Shown one piece after another: positions 51,819 to 53,161 of a stretch of 53,161 bases of DNA; the stretch's first letter is position 1; each line of letters opens with the position of its first letter. Below the pieces are notes generated by a model. The model was not told where the DNA came from. It made no database searches and was given only the letters and a program-made list of their open reading frames with translations. The position numbers and the translations under genes are program-made. This stretch comes from Chlamydomonas sphaeroides (taxonomy: Eukaryota > Chlorophyta > Chlorophyceae > Chlamydomonadales > Chlamydomonadaceae), in the NCBI GenBank assembly GCA_001662425.1, contig BDDC01000567.1, positions 1 through 53,161 on the forward strand. The letters run 5' to 3'.

Positions 51819-53161
51819 ATGGGCAAGAAAAAGAAGCTCAGAGAGCAATCTTGGCCGGGAGGGCCGGCCGGCACGTTGGACGATGCTGGGCTCCCGGCCA
51901 GCATCGATGCTCTCCCCGACGAGACCCTTCTCATCATCATGTCAAAGCTCAGCCTGGACCGGTGCCGCGCGTCGCAAGGTGACTCTACCACCACGTCGCA
52001 CACCTGCCATCCACCTCGCGGCCCAGCCTGCGTCTCCCTGTCCATCCTCGTGCTCATACCCCGCGGCTTATATCCCTCCCGGCTCTCATCCCTCCCGGCG
52101 CTCATCCCTCCTTGCCCCCACATGCCACCCTCCGCAGTCTGCATGCGCTGGCGCGACCTGCTGTGCGAGCCGCCCTTCATCCGGCTGCTGCCCGAAGGCG
52201 CCAGCCTCAGCGAGGCGCTGCAGGTGGCGAGCCCGGGCGACACGCTCGTGGTGCCCCCCGCCATGTACCAGGTACGGCGGCGCTTGCACAGGCGCTTGGG
52301 ACGAGCGCCCCCGGTAGCCAAGGACCCCCGGTGGCCAAGGACCCCCGGTAGCCAAGGGCCCCCGGTGGCCAAGGACCCCGAGCACTCCCGCAAGCGCGCC
52401 ACACAAGCAAACCCCACCCGCTTGCCCAGCCGTGCGCCTCGCGCACGTCGCGTGCGGTGCACAGGTCGCGCTGTCTCCGCGCCTGCCGCTGCGCCCCTGA
52501 GCCGTCCGGAGCCAACGCCCCCTTACCCCTCCCCCGCCGTCTCTCCGGGCCCCCGCCCCCGCCCAGGAGACGCTCCTGGTGGAGGTGCCCCTCCGCCTGG
52601 TGGCGCGGGATGTTTGGGAGCGGCAGCGCGCTGAGCGCATCGCCCGGCGCCGCCACCAGGCCCTGGCTGCCGCCGCCGCCGCAGCCGCAGCCACCGGCGC
52701 CGCAGCAAGGGCCGCAGGCTCTGCCGCCGGCGGCTCCGGCGCGGGCGCAGGGCCCAGCGACGCTGCAGCGGCCGGCCCCCGGCGCGCCTCACCGGCTGGT
52801 GCCGGGCCTCAGGCCGTGGCGGCGCAGCGACGGTCCGGGGGCGGCCAGGCGTCAGGGCCGGGGCAGGAGGGCGGCCGCGGAGCCGCCGCGGCCGGGGCCG
52901 GGGGCGGGGCCGCAGCGGCTGGTGCTGGTGCTGGTGCTGGTGCTGGTGCTGGTGCTGGTGCTGGTGCTGGTGCTGGTGCTGGTGCTGGTGCTGGGCTGGG
53001 CGCGTGGTCCGGCGGCGGGCGCATGCTGGCTGCGCCCAGCGTGACGGTCATGTCGCTGAGGCCGCCGGTGGTGGTCATGAACGCACGGTGTGGGGCGGAG
53101 GCGGGGAGGCGGGGAGGTGGGGAGGCGGGGAGGCGGGGAGGCGGGGAGGGGAGGGGAGGGG
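51819..53161 (+). CDS. FBXO11-like protein: F-box plus right-handed beta-helix start (5' part; cut by window end)
   Basis: Exons 51819-51978, 52138-52271 and 52567 onward; phases agree. The N-terminus is lysine-rich (MGKKKKLREQ). The F-box follows: IDALPDETLLIIMSKLSLDR and, after splicing, VCMRWRDLLCEPPFIRLL. It is joined to SLSEALQVASPGDTLVVPP and AMYQETLLVEVPLRLVARD. This is the typical first coil of pectate-lyase-like beta-helix repeats (ALxxAxPGDTIxxxPGxYxExLxxxKPLxLxG) as in FBXO10/FBXO11. Such proteins are substrate receptors of SCF ubiquitin ligases. An Ala/Gly-rich insert interrupts the helix and contains a (Gly-Ala)12 run from a GGTGCT hexamer expansion. The exon probably ends with a donor at 53087 (CACG/GTGTGG), after MSLRPPVVVMNA. 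The remaining beta-helix repeats would lie to the right of the window. Confidence 0.85.
52308..52380. repeat. About 17 bp tandem repeat in an intron
   Basis: Four copies of cccccggtggccaagga (or ...tagcc...) alternating g/a at one site, inside the second intron of the F-box gene. Confidence 0.85.
52921..52992. repeat. (GGTGCT)12 hexamer repeat within coding sequence
   Basis: Twelve perfect GGTGCT units, read as alternating Gly-Ala in the F-box protein. Confidence 0.95.
53097..53161. repeat. (GGCGGGGA)n repeat at the window edge
   Basis: 8 bp G-rich units continuing to the last base, probably inside the next intron of the F-box gene. Confidence 0.85.

Noticed and set aside
1..53161. CRISPR arrays, insertion sequences, rRNA genes, prokaryotic operons
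   Set aside because: No regularly spaced direct repeats with unique spacers, no transposase or reverse-transcriptase motifs, and the genes are intron-rich eukaryotic ones.

Overview
The window looks like nuclear DNA of a volvocine green alga (Chlamydomonadales: Chlamydomonas, Volvox or Gonium relatives). The evidence is very high GC with GC-rich third positions, many short GT-AG introns, TGTAA polyadenylation motifs, a hydroxyproline-rich wall-type glycoprotein, long Ala/Gly/Pro/Gln tracts inside proteins, and plant-type protein architectures. All gene models are my own splice reconstructions. Introns were accepted only where donor, acceptor and reading phase agreed, and the summed exons are in frame for every multi-exon model given in full.

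Layout, left to right. 1-602: last exon of a plus-strand gene. 603-3006: intergenic, with a large GGCCCC-type repeat array and an inverted pair of about 60 bp arms. 3007-8859 (-): 13-exon gene for a rhodanese plus FSH-type serine hydrolase fusion, with the architecture of Arabidopsis STR6. 9446-9940 (-): SGF11 of the SAGA deubiquitinase module. 10318-11156 (+): small unknown protein, divergent from SGF11. 12984-14247 (-): small ubiquitin-like protein. 15289-21428 (-): 1301-residue protein kinase with an N-terminal signal peptide. 22332-25389 (-): secreted Cys-rich/Pro-rich glycoprotein. 25982-26460 (+): short F-box-like reading frame. 26512-31262 (-): cyclic-nucleotide phosphodiesterase-like protein whose metal ligands are mostly lost. 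31664-38900 (+): 20-exon NAT/NCS2 nucleobase transporter, sharing a 400 bp promoter region with the phosphodiesterase gene. 39376-40070 and 42443-44210 (+): two tandem relatives with ubiquitin-like domains. 44211-47467: gene-poor, with several strong hairpins. 47468-51251 (-): large disordered protein with a possible GAS2-related (GAR) segment. 51819 to the window end (+): F-box plus beta-helix (FBXO11-like) gene, cut by the window edge.

The genes do not form a pathway. They are ordinary eukaryotic neighbours: STR6-type sulfur transfer/hydrolase, chromatin (SGF11), signalling (kinase, phosphodiesterase), transport (NAT), wall glycoprotein and ubiquitin-related proteins. The most unusual signal is not a gene. 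In the transporter gene and the STR6-like gene, eight introns or intron ends contain a degenerate 30-60 bp copy of the adjacent exon edge. Each copy lies 105-155 bp from the original, and usually keeps the reading frame and part of the splice site. I call these boundary-anchored exon echoes.
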